A stretch of 10,265 nt of DNA from Armatimonadota bacterium. GTDB taxonomy: Bacteria; Armatimonadota; Fimbriimonadia; Fimbriimonadales; ATM1. The notes below the pieces were generated by a model. It was not told the DNA's origin. It saw only the letters and a list, made by a program, of their open reading frames with translations, and did no database searches. This document shows positions 1-8,300 of this stretch, in pieces. The stretch is from contig JACDEQ010000060.1 of the NCBI GenBank assembly GCA_013816225.1, positions 1 to 10,265 on the forward strand, in the 5' to 3' direction. The first letter of the stretch is position 1; each line of letters opens with the position of its first letter. Position numbers and translations under genes: made by a program.

Positions 1-971
1 GTAAGGAACAGGATAGATGTCGGCCCGATCGTGGATAGCCAGCTGAACTCGGGGTCTCGGTAATAGGAGTTCGGCAGTTCTGTCAGATCGTCTTCGTCGT
101 AGGGGTCGAAGCCGTTCTCGCTGTATTCGGCGTCGCGCGAATCCGGGCCGATGATTTTGAGCCAGCCCGAATTCATCCCGGGCCCCGGCACGACGTTGAC
201 CTCATCGTAGTTGTTGGGTCCGTTTTCGGTAAACCATATACGCCCCGTCAACGGGTCGACGGTCATTCCAAAAGAGTTGCGCACTCCGTAAGCCCACATC
301 GTTCTGATCTTCGGGTCTGGGTGCGTGAAAAACGGATTGTCGGGAGGGATCGTGCCGTCGAGGTTGAAACGGTGAATTCCGCCGACACCCGAGGCGAACT
401 CGGTTCCGGAATTCTGTTCGATGCGGGGGTTGGAGAACCGCCCTCGATTGAGATCGCCTGTGATCGCGTAAAGCTTATCGTCGGGCCCGATTAGGATGAT
501 CCCGCCATTGTGAATCGGCCCGTTCGCCTGGTTCGGGTCCACCGGGAACGAAGCGATACCGGCGTTAAAGCTCAGAATGCCATCTTGGTAGCGGAATCGG
601 TCGATTCGATTGTCAACCCAACTGCCGCCGTCGTTGGGCGCCCTCGAATAGTAGACATACACAAAGCCATTGGTTGCAAAGTTCGGGTGAAGACAAATGC
701 CGAGTAGGCCGCGCTCACCTGTCGGAGAGACCGCGAGATCGAGGGCAATGCCCTCGATGACACCGTTCACAACGCGCTTCACGCGCCCGGTCTCCTTCTC
801 GCAGATCAGGAATGTGTCGGGGCCGACGAATGCCATCGTGGTGGGCTGGCTAAGGTTTGTGGCCACCGTTTCAACGAAATAATCATCCGAAGCGAAAGTT
901 TGCGCGGCTGCCGTGCCGACGATAGCGATCAGCCCACACGTTGGTCCGGCAAGTTTAGAAATGAATCTCAT
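1..971 (-). CDS. Exported PQQ-dependent sugar dehydrogenase family protein (glucose/sorbosone dehydrogenase-like), C-terminus cut by window edge
   Basis: The minus strand is open from ATG at 971 to the left edge, giving 323 residues without a stop. Residues 1-23 look like a signal peptide ending in GTAAA before QT, so the product is probably periplasmic or secreted. Family marks seen in order are GERGLLGICLHPNF (85-98), IHNGG (153-157), AYGVRNSFGMTVDP (227-240), WFTENGPNN (246-254) and DEVNVV (256-261). These match the six-bladed beta-propeller GSDH/YliI family, where the His of the HNGG motif and the Arg of the GVRN motif lie at the PQQ pocket. Members oxidise aldose sugars or related polyols, but the substrate cannot be read here. 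A purine-rich AAAAGGG sits just upstream of the ATG. The gene diverges from the esterase gene at 1049. The family call is firm; whether it is a true dehydrogenase or a PQQ-free relative is open. Confidence 0.88.
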   Translation of the reverse strand, partial: MRFISKLAGPTCGLIAIVGTAAAQTFASDDYFVETVATNLSQPTTMAFVGPDTFLICEKETGRVKRVVNGVIEGIALDLAVSPTGERGLLGICLHPNFATNGFVYVYYSRAPNDGGSWVDNRIDRFRYQDGILSFNAGIASFPVDPNQANGPIHNGGIILIGPDDKLYAITGDLNRGRFSNPRIEQNSGTEFASGVGGIHRFNLDGTIPPDNPFFTHPDPKIRTMWAYGVRNSFGMTVDPLTGRIWFTENGPNNYDEVNVVPGPGMNSGWLKIIGPDSRDAEYSENGFDPYDEDDLTELPNSYYRDPEFSWLSTIGPTSILFL

Positions 972-1048
972 AAGGCCCTTTTATTGAATTCTACATGATG
1001 CAATCGGTGAATCGTGGGAGGCCACGAGGCGTACAATATGAGAACCCT
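972..1048. promoter_or_regulatory. Divergent intergenic region with a 6-bp inverted repeat
   Basis: This 77-base gap separates the starts of two divergent genes and must hold at least part of both promoters. A perfect inverted repeat, TCGTGG-GAGG-CCACGA, lies at 1012-1027. A TACAAT hexamer at 1032-1037 on the plus strand and a TAGAAT hexamer on the minus strand (988-993) could serve as -10 boxes, but I see no convincing -35 box at normal spacing for either. The inverted repeat could be an operator between them. The promoter assignments are weak; the repeat itself is seen directly. Confidence 0.35.
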
Positions 1049-2527
1049 ATGAAGTCCCGCCTTCCGTTTCTCCTCATTATCGCCGCCGCGGCTTCGCATG
1101 CGGTCGAGTTTTCGGTGACCTTTCCTGATGGCCGGCTCCGGGTCCCGTTCACCGGGCGCGTGGTGGTTTACCTGAGCGCCGGCCGCAGCGAACCGCGATT
1201 CGGCCCGAACTGGTTCAACCCCGAGCCGATGTACTCGGCCATTTTCAAGGACGTGGGCGCCGGCGATCCAATGGTCATAGGCGAGAAAGCCGTCGCGTTT
1301 CCGACGACCCTTCGCAAGCTCAAGGAAGGCGAGTACACGATTCAAGCCGTGGTTGACCTGAATCTGGGCGGCCGTTCTATCGGAACGAGTCCTGGCAATC
1401 TCTATTCCGCTCCGCAAAGGGTTTATTTGAAGCCGACGACGGGTCAGGCGGTAAAGATAAGCTGCGAAAAGGTGGCTGAAGATGTGCGCTTCCAAGACAC
1501 GGACATGGCCAAGGCCGCGCGAATGCAATCCAAGCACCTTTCCGCGTTCTACGAGCGGCCGACGATCATGCGAGCCGCCGTCATTCTCCCTGAGACCTGG
1601 AAGGCCAATTCGGCCAAGAAATACCCTGTCATCTATTCGATACCGGGGTTTGGAGGTTCGTTCCTCGACTATAGCGCCTCGACAAACCGTGTAGGAACAG
1701 TGCGGGACGGCGAAGAGTTCATCTACGTCGTGCTCGACCCGAACTGCCCGACCGGGCACCACGTGTTTGCAGACAGCGCCAACAATGGTCCGTGGGGCAA
1801 AGCGCTCACCACCGAATTCATACCGTTTATCGAGCAGAAGTTTAGGGGCATCGGAAAGCCGGATGGCCGCTTCGTGACTGGACACTCGAGCGGTGGCTGG
1901 TCGAGCCTTTGGCTGCAGGTAACGTATCCGGACTTTTTCAACGGCTGCTGGTCGACATCTCCCGACCCAGTCGATTTTCGCGATTTCCAGATGATCGACA
2001 TCTACAAGCACGATCAGAACATGTTCGTGGACGGGAAGGGCGGGCCGCGGCCGCTCGCCAGGTTCGGCGACCAACCGGCGATCTTCGTGAAACAGTTTTC
2101 GGACATGGAGAGGCCGATTCGCGGAGAGCAGTTGGGTTCGTTCGAGGCGGTTTTCAGCCCCAGAGGGGCGAACAAGCAGCCGAGCCCGCTGTGGAATCGC
2201 GACACCGGAGCTATCAACAACGACGTGGCGCTCGCTTGGCAAAAGTACGACATCGGCTTAATTCTCCGGAAGAATTGGACTGTTCTCGAGCCCAAGCTTG
2301 GCGGAAAAATTCACGTGTACATGGGCAACATGGACACTTTTTATTTGGATGGCGCCGTGCGATTGCTGCAAAAGGACATGAGGGCGCTCGGGGCCGCAGC
2401 TTCGATCGAGTTGTTTCCAGGCGACCACGGCTCGGTCCTGACCACGGAGCTTCAACGCCGCATCGATGGTGAGATGGCGGCACGCTACAAGGTCACAAGC
2501 GGAGAAATCGCAGACTGCAGGCCGTAG
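1049..2527 (+). CDS. Exported putative esterase (enterochelin-esterase/esterase D-like alpha/beta hydrolase)
   Basis: This is a 492-residue protein when started at ATG 1049. The start was chosen because MKSRLPFLLIIAAAASHA is a good signal peptide, with probable cleavage after SHA; an in-frame ATG at 995 would add 18 residues without hydrophobic character. Residues 19 to about 150 look like a beta-rich accessory domain. The hydrolase domain follows: KKYPVIYSIPGFGGSF (190-205), then the nucleophile elbow TGHSSGGW (277-284) with catalytic Ser280. Likely Asp429 lies in GNMDTFYLD, and His460 in GDHGS close to the C-terminus. This order fits the Pfam Esterase family (PF00756), which hydrolyses ester bonds in siderophores, acylglycosides, feruloyl or xylan substrates and others. 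The substrate is not readable from the sequence. The protein is probably periplasmic or secreted. It diverges from the sugar-dehydrogenase gene, hinting at extracytoplasmic carbohydrate use, but no other degradation genes are present. Confidence 0.85.
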   Translation: MKSRLPFLLIIAAAASHAVEFSVTFPDGRLRVPFTGRVVVYLSAGRSEPRFGPNWFNPEPMYSAIFKDVGAGDPMVIGEKAVAFPTTLRKLKEGEYTIQAVVDLNLGGRSIGTSPGNLYSAPQRVYLKPTTGQAVKISCEKVAEDVRFQDTDMAKAARMQSKHLSAFYERPTIMRAAVILPETWKANSAKKYPVIYSIPGFGGSFLDYSASTNRVGTVRDGEEFIYVVLDPNCPTGHHVFADSANNGPWGKALTTEFIPFIEQKFRGIGKPDGRFVTGHSSGGWSSLWLQVTYPDFFNGCWSTSPDPVDFRDFQMIDIYKHDQNMFVDGKGGPRPLARFGDQPAIFVKQFSDMERPIRGEQLGSFEAVFSPRGANKQPSPLWNRDTGAINNDVALAWQKYDIGLILRKNWTVLEPKLGGKIHVYMGNMDTFYLDGAVRLLQKDMRALGAAASIELFPGDHGSVLTTELQRRIDGEMAARYKVTSGEIADCRP

Positions 2528-2639
2528 ACCGAAGTGCGAAGGCTCGTTTTGCAAGGGAGAGCACTCGCAAAGGCTAAGCGTGGTCATAATAGCCGGTGCC
2601 TCGGGAGGCTTCCCCGGGCGATTTCATTAAGGAACAAGA

Positions 2640-4520
2640 ATGCTCGACGACATCAAACGTATTGTTGCGACCGACTGCGGTTCGACGACGACCAAAGCCA
2701 TTCTCATCGAGCGCAATGACCAAGGCGAGTACCGCCTCGTGGCAAGAGGCGAAGCGCCGACGACCGTAGAGAAACCGTTCGAGGACGTTACGGTTGGCGT
2801 TCTCAATGCGGTTCGCGAGCTCGAAGAAATCACCGAAGCGAAGCAAGCCAAGCGAAGCCTACTCAAGGACGACAAGGTTTGGCGGTTCCAAAAGGACGGA
2901 CAGGTTTCGGAGCAACCGAGCGATCCGACGGCGGGATCGGATGTTTACTTGAGCACAAGTTCAGCGGGCGGCGGCCTTCAGATGATGGTCGCCGGCGTCG
3001 TCAAGGCGATGAGTGCCGAGAGCGCCGAGCGCGCTGCACTTGGCGCCGGCGCGATACTTATGGACACGCTCGCTGTCGACGACGGGCGTAAAGACTTCCA
3101 GAAGGTCGAAAGGCTCCGCCAGCTGCGTCCGGACATTATCCTCATGTCGGGTGGCACGGACGGTGGCACAAAGGACCACCTGACCGCCATGGCCCTCGTC
3201 ATTCGCCGCGCCGATCCTAAGCCGCGCTTCGGCGACATGAAGTTGCCGGTCATTTTCGCTGGGAACAAAGATGCTCGAGAAGACGTGAAGACTGAAGCGG
3301 GGCCCGCGATCGAAGTACACGTGGTCGACAATATCCGGCCAACTCTCGATAGGGAGAACTTAGGCCCGGCTCGTGAGGCAATCCACGAGCTGTTCCTCGA
3401 GCATGTAATGCAGCAGGCGCCGGGATATAACAAATTGCTCGACTGGGCCAGCGAGGAGATCATGGCCACGCCGAATGCGGTCGGCAAGCTGATGGAGAGC
3501 TTCGCAAAGGGAAGAGGTATCAACATACTCGGCGTCGACATCGGCGGAGCGACGACGGACGTTTTCTCGGTTTTCGGCGGCGTCTACAACCGAACGGTTT
3601 CGGCGAACCTCGGCATGAGCTACTCGATTTGCAATGTGCTCAAGGAGACGGGCACCGCAAACATCGCACGCTGGCTGCCGTTCGTGCTCGACGAGTTCGA
3701 GCTTCGTAACCGGCTTCGAAACAAGATGATCCGGCCAACCACGATCCCGCAGACCTACGAAGACCTATTGGTCGAACATGCGGTAGCGCGTGAGGCGCTG
3801 CGTCTCGCGTTCGAGCATCACAAGACGTTGGCTCGAGGGCTCATGGGTGTTCAGCAGCAAAGAACGATCGGCGACGCCCTCTCGCAAGGCGCCTCGGGCC
3901 AAACGCTCGTGAAGATGATGGACCTCGACATGATCATCGGCTCGGGCGGCGTTTTGAGCCACGCTCCCGACCGCCGGCAGAGCGCGCTCATGATGATCGA
4001 CGCCTATCAGCCGGAAGGCATCACGATCCTTACCGTCGACTCGATCTTTATGATGCCGCACCTGGGAGTCCTCTCCGAACACCATCCGAAGGCTGCCGAA
4101 GAGGTCTTTGAGCGAGACTGCCTAGTCAAGATCGGTACGTGTATCGCGCCGGTCGGGATCGGCAAGGTCGGAGAACCATGTCTTTCTATTTCGGGGAACG
4201 GGATTAGCGAGGTTGTTCCCTTCGGCGAGCTTCGCGTCGTGCCTTGGGACCCGAAAGCGGCTCCGGAGCTTTGCATCGAGCCGGCTCGAAACTTCGATAT
4301 GGGAGCGGGGAAGGGCAAGCGCGTGATCGCCACCCCATACGGTGTCGACGCCGGAAAGGACAAGGTAGCCAAGCTAGAGGCCGGCATGATCGGCTTAATT
4401 GTCGACTGCCGTGGCCGCCCACTAGCATTTCCCGAAGACCCCGAAGCCCGTAGAAAGATGCTGCGAACGACTCTGGAGGCCTTGGGGCTGCGGGCGCATT
4501 CCAATCAGATCGCGAACTAG
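2640..4520 (+). CDS. MutL/GlmL-family ASKHA ATPase (glutamate-mutase accessory protein family), long form
   Basis: This is a 626-residue cytoplasmic protein. AAGGAAC at 2629-2635 gives a good ribosome site for ATG 2640. ASKHA actin-like ATPase motifs are visible: phosphate-1 TDCGSTTTKAILIE (11-24), phosphate-2 GVDIGGATTDVFSVFGG (298-314) and an adenosine-type IIGSGGVLSH (432-441). Between them are STSSAGGGLQMMVAGVV and LMSGGTDGGT, both typical of the MutL (PF13941) family. GlmL/MutL is encoded with the B12-dependent glutamate mutase subunits in clostridia and is thought to protect or reactivate the enzyme; it is unrelated to DNA mismatch-repair MutL. Clostridial proteins are near 460 residues. 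This one is longer, with a C-terminal region (about 505-626) ending in a conserved-looking LIVDCRGRPLAFPEDPEARR. No mutase subunit gene is in the window, so its client enzyme is unknown. The upstream gap (2528-2639) shows no clear promoter. Confidence 0.85.
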   Translation: MLDDIKRIVATDCGSTTTKAILIERNDQGEYRLVARGEAPTTVEKPFEDVTVGVLNAVRELEEITEAKQAKRSLLKDDKVWRFQKDGQVSEQPSDPTAGSDVYLSTSSAGGGLQMMVAGVVKAMSAESAERAALGAGAILMDTLAVDDGRKDFQKVERLRQLRPDIILMSGGTDGGTKDHLTAMALVIRRADPKPRFGDMKLPVIFAGNKDAREDVKTEAGPAIEVHVVDNIRPTLDRENLGPAREAIHELFLEHVMQQAPGYNKLLDWASEEIMATPNAVGKLMESFAKGRGINILGVDIGGATTDVFSVFGGVYNRTVSANLGMSYSICNVLKETGTANIARWLPFVLDEFELRNRLRNKMIRPTTIPQTYEDLLVEHAVAREALRLAFEHHKTLARGLMGVQQQRTIGDALSQGASGQTLVKMMDLDMIIGSGGVLSHAPDRRQSALMMIDAYQPEGITILTVDSIFMMPHLGVLSEHHPKAAEEVFERDCLVKIGTCIAPVGIGKVGEPCLSISGNGISEVVPFGELRVVPWDPKAAPELCIEPARNFDMGAGKGKRVIATPYGVDAGKDKVAKLEAGMIGLIVDCRGRPLAFPEDPEARRKMLRTTLEALGLRAHSNQIAN

Positions 4521-4529
4521 GGGAACATC

Positions 4530-4558
4530 GATTCAGGGAAACCTGGACTTTCTGAATC
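4530..4558 (+). other. Stem-loop after the MutL-family gene (possible terminator without a T tract)
   Basis: GATTCAG at 4530-4536 pairs perfectly with CTGAATC at 4552-4558. The stem can grow by about three pairs if G-U pairs are allowed, leaving a short loop. It starts ten bases after the MutL-family stop codon, a normal place for a terminator or 3'-end protecting hairpin. It is followed by AAGGTGGGGGGG rather than a T run, so it is not a standard intrinsic terminator. It also lies directly next to the upstream copy of the shared GGGGGA element. Confidence 0.45.
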
Positions 4559-4565
4559 AAGGTGG

Positions 4566-4594
4566 GGGGGAAACATCTCCGCTTTGCGCTTTAA
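4566..4594 (+). promoter_or_regulatory. Shared GGGGGA...CCGCTTTnCGCTTyAA element, copy 1 (upstream of the sigma gene)
   Basis: GGGGGA at 4566-4571 is followed after 7 bases by CCGCTTTGCGCTTTAA at 4579-4594. The same layout occurs at 8487 and 9678 upstream of two other genes; the 16-base block matches the 9692 copy at 15 of 16 positions. This copy lies 113 bases before the sigma factor ATG. The likeness stops soon after the block, apart from a loosely similar CTCC-AAAAGGG. A two-block element upstream of an ECF sigma gene and of neighbouring genes is what a self-regulated sigma promoter would look like. However, the blocks are not a textbook ECF -35/-10 pair, and a function at the RNA level is also possible. 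Confidence 0.5.
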
Positions 4595-4707
4595 TCTCCA
4601 AAAGGGTCCGGCGCCGCATGAAGTTCGCGGGATCGCTTGGCAGATCTGATAGATTCTGTTGAAGCGAGTCGCACGTTGCGGCGCTTCAGGCGGCCGGATG
4701 GCCAAAT

Positions 4708-5355
4708 ATGGCGATTGCCGAGCGAGATGATTCGCTGAAGAACGAAGCTGCCCTCCTTTGCCGCATGGCACGAGGGGACGAAGGCGCTGCGCGTGAGCTT
4801 TATCTAGCCCACTGTGACGTACTGTTTCGCTTCGTTCGGAGACGTTCGAAGGGCTCGATCGAGGACGCCGAGGAGATAACGAATGACACCTTTATCACGG
4901 CGTTCGACGTCGCCCACACCTTCGACGGCTCCTGTTCGGCGCTCACGTGGCTTTGCAGCTTGGCGCACCACCGGATTGTCGACTTTCGACGTCACGCCAC
5001 CGCGGCCAAGAGAATCCCTGAGGATAGTCTGGTGAGGATAGATGATGAATCCAAGAGGCTGATGCGCTCGATCCACGACCCTTCTGCCTCGGTCGAAGAC
5101 CTTGTAGAGCAAATGGATCGCGTTCGCGTCGTACAGGCTCTTCTCGACACCTTAACGCCCGAACAGCGCGAAGCGGTCACCATGCGCTACGTCGAAGGCT
5201 TTGCCGTGTCCGAGATCGCCCGGATCATGAAGCGGTCCGAAAAGGCGGTCGAGCGCCTATTGGAGCGGGCGAAGGAGAAGCCCCGCCGCGAGATGCTGCG
5301 ATGGCTAGGCGAAGGGTCCTTCCGCATCGTTTGTTTGGAACTGTTAACGCTATGA
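4708..5355 (+). CDS. ECF-type sigma-70 family RNA polymerase sigma factor
   Basis: This is a 215-residue protein with two sigma regions and nothing else large, as in extracytoplasmic-function sigma factors. Region 2 spans about 26-98 and includes DAEEITNDTFITAFDVA (53-69), TWLCSLAHHRIVDFRRH (80-96) and a basic end that would contact the -10 element. Region 4 spans about 138-190, with LTPEQREAVTMRYVEGFAVS and an HTH in SEIARIMKRSEKAVERLL (168-185) that would contact the -35 element. ATG 4708 is the only usable start, since an in-frame stop lies at 4660-4662 with no ATG, GTG or TTG between. The ribosome site is weak. The stop overlaps the next gene's start as ATGA, so the two are almost certainly co-transcribed and translationally coupled. 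No classical zinc-binding anti-sigma gene is nearby; the next gene's membrane protein is the natural partner. Confidence 0.92.
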   Translation: MAIAERDDSLKNEAALLCRMARGDEGAARELYLAHCDVLFRFVRRRSKGSIEDAEEITNDTFITAFDVAHTFDGSCSALTWLCSLAHHRIVDFRRHATAAKRIPEDSLVRIDDESKRLMRSIHDPSASVEDLVEQMDRVRVVQALLDTLTPEQREAVTMRYVEGFAVSEIARIMKRSEKAVERLLERAKEKPRREMLRWLGEGSFRIVCLELLTL

Positions 5356-8300
5356 GCGCACACGAGCTGAGCTTGGGCCTTGCCGGAATGCTGAACGATA
5401 TTCGTTCGGCGGGCCGGGGTGCGCCTAAGGCTCGGCTCGAAGCGATCGTGGACGGCCACATTCCCGTACTCTTTAAGGCGATCGACGCCCATGCCGAAGA
5501 GTCCATGTCCGCGCCGGCCAAGGAACAAGGGCTCCAGGCGCTGCTGGCGGCGACGACTCCCCGCGAAGAAAGGATTCGCGAATCGGGTGGAACCCCGAAC
5601 CCGGACGGAGTTCTGCGCATCCCCTGGCCCTGGCGAAAGGAGCATTCCGACAAGGCTTATTCACGGCCCTGGGCATGGGGCTTGGCGATCGCCGGTGCCG
5701 CCGGGCTTCTCGTTTTGGGCGTTCTTCTCCAGAGCCGCCGGACGGAACGTGAGCAGCTGATCGCCAGGCCCGGCCCGAATCCTAGCCTGAACGCGCCTGG
5801 ATTGCCGATTCCGAAACCTCCCCCGCCCATGGAGGAGGTGCCCTTGGTTAAGGGTGGCCCGAAGAAGGATCGGACTCTGGAAAGCGAGGCGCCGATCGTG
5901 AGCAGGGAACCGGAGACGAACGTCACCGTCGAACCCGTTCCCAAACCCTTGAAGGAACCTTCCGTCGTCGCCCGGAAGCAGCCGGAAGTCGGCAAGTTCG
6001 GAAGGGTGATGGGCGAGCCGAAACTGGTCGCGTACGGTTCCAAGACCGGCGTTCCCGTCAAACGCGGCCTCGTTGTCGCTTACGGCTCGCGAATCGAGAC
6101 GGGAGACATGGATAAGGCGGAGATTCGGCTCTCCGACGGTTCGGTGGTGACGCTGGCCTTCAACACGACCCTGACGATCCCCGTGAGCTTGAACGAAGGC
6201 GGCGCGCGCACGATAACCGCGAGAGACTTCGAGCTGACCAGCGGATCGATTGTTGCCAGCGTGACGCCGACGAAGGATCATCAAAAGTTCACCGTCGAGA
6301 CCCCCGTTGCGACGGCGGAAGTGTTGGGGACGGAGTTTGGTCTGGCGCTGGAAAAACTTGGGCCGGCGACAGTGCGCGCCGTGCTTCAAGTAAAGAAGGG
6401 CTGCGTCGCCTTCAGCAATGATTTTGGCGGAGTCGTTGCGACGGCCATGACTGAATCGACGGCAGCCCTTGGAAGTGCGCCGACAGAGCCAAGGCGCGTG
6501 ACCAGCCTGAAAGTTTATTCGTTCTCCTGGAGTAGTCACCGGGCAGGATTTGACCGGCTCACCTCTCGACTCGAGGGGTTAAAAGCGGCAAAAAGCTGCG
6601 TCTTTCCTGGCGACTGGTCGGGATTGTCGGCGGTTACTCTGACGAGCGGCGTACTCCGCATCGACGATGTGCTCGAGAACTCTCCAGCAGCACAGGCAGG
6701 ACTGATGGCCGGTGACATCATCCTGGCGTACAACGGAAGACCGCTGCAGTCCGAGGAGCCGATCCACCACGCCAGTTACCGAGCGCCTGGGCAAAACTTC
6801 AATGTGAGGATCAGTCGCAACGGCGCCGAAATCGAGGTCGTGGTCCGGGGGTCGGCCGGTCAAAACGATCTTCTCGGCTTGCCCGGAGGACTCGACCAGG
6901 CTCTGTTCGACGCTACCTGGCCCGCCCTCTCCGGCAGAGCTAACGAAGCGCTCCGGCGGCTGGAAGCCTTGGCAGAACAGAATCCTCACGCTAGTGTTTA
7001 TAACAACCTCGGGGTCGTTTATGAGACGCTCGACCAGATGCCGCCTGCTATTCATAGTTACCAAGCCGCGGTGCGCTTAGACCCGACGGTTCCTCTTTAT
7101 CACCACAACTTAGCCCGCGCACTGCAGAATATCGGCAATCTTCCAAGAGCGGTGGAAGAATACGAGGCTGCCGTCAACTTAGATGCCGACTACCACGACG
7201 CGATCATCGATCTTGCCGAGAGCTACGGCCTGGTAGATCAAAACGACAATGCGCTCGCATTTGTTAAATCGGCGCGGTCACGGCTTCCGCATTGCCCTCA
7301 CATTCTCCTGATGGAAAGTTTCTTGCTACTGCGAGACGGACAACGAGACGCTGCAATCGAAGTCGCCGCCGAAGCAACGCGCATGGCACCGACGTTCGGA
7401 TACGCCCGTTTTAGGCATGGGTTAGCACTGACGTACGCGGGGCGACATGAGGAAGCGGAGGCCGCTTTTAAGAACGCAGTCGAATTGTCCCCCGAAGAAC
7501 CTAATTACCACAACAGTCGTGCAATCAACTTTGAGAGTTTGAGTAGGCCGGACTTGGCGGAAGTCGAGTTTCAGAGGGCAATTGAGCTCGACCCCAAGCA
7601 CTTTAACGCTCGAATTAACTACGGTGGCCTTCTATCCAGCATGAGCCGCTATTCTGAAGCCGAGCCGATGTTGCGTATGGCGATCGAAATTAACCCGAGA
7701 GCTCCAGACGCATACTACAATCTGGCCCAGATGCTCAGGGGGCTTGAGCGGATGGAAGAGGCCGCGGAAATGCTGGGCAAGGCGATCGAGCTAAATTCGG
7801 CGAATGTTGAATATCACTGGGTATATGCGGCGACGCTCGCGGACCTTGGCAAATTCAAGGAGTCCATGGCGGCATACGAAAACGCGGTTAGGGCAGCGCC
7901 CGCAATCCCGGATCTTCGCTGTGCGCTCGGATGGGCGCAGATCGAAAATCATCGATGGGCCGATGCAGTCGACAGCTACCGCAAGTGCCAGCAAATAGAT
8001 CCCAAAGGTCCGGATGTGCTCAGTAGCCTGAACAACATCGGTCTCGCCCTGATCCATCTGGGCGAGCTCGGCGAGGCGGAGGCCGCGCTGGCGGAGGCGC
8101 TTAAACTTAAGCCTGACGACGCCGAGGCGTCGTCTAACTGGGCCCTACTGCTGGCGCACAAGGGGACGAATCTCGACGAGGCGCTCGATCGCGCTTTGAA
8201 GACCACGCAACCGAACTCCTACGCGCAGCGTTTCCAAGTGCTCGGTTTCGTGCATTACAAGCGCGGGGAGTTCGACGCCGCGATCGAGCAGCTCGAGAAA

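Noticed and set aside
968..2242. Long minus-strand frame (424 codons) opposite the esterase gene
   Set aside because: It lies antisense to a gene with a signal peptide and full catalytic motifs; its own protein resembles no family and is rich in Arg, His and Val as expected of a GC-rich shadow frame.
2528..2639. Promoter or terminator between the esterase and MutL-family genes
   Set aside because: A CATAAT hexamer (2585-2590) has no partner at proper spacing, and the AGTGC/GCACT pair (2533-2565) encloses a 23-base loop; neither is convincing.
2640..4520. DNA mismatch-repair MutL
   Set aside because: The protein has ASKHA phosphate and adenosine motifs, not the GHKL ATPase motifs of mismatch-repair MutL; the shared name is a coincidence.
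4698..4730. Ten-codon ORF overlapping the sigma factor start
   Set aside because: Too short, no clear ribosome site and out of frame with the sigma gene; likely chance.
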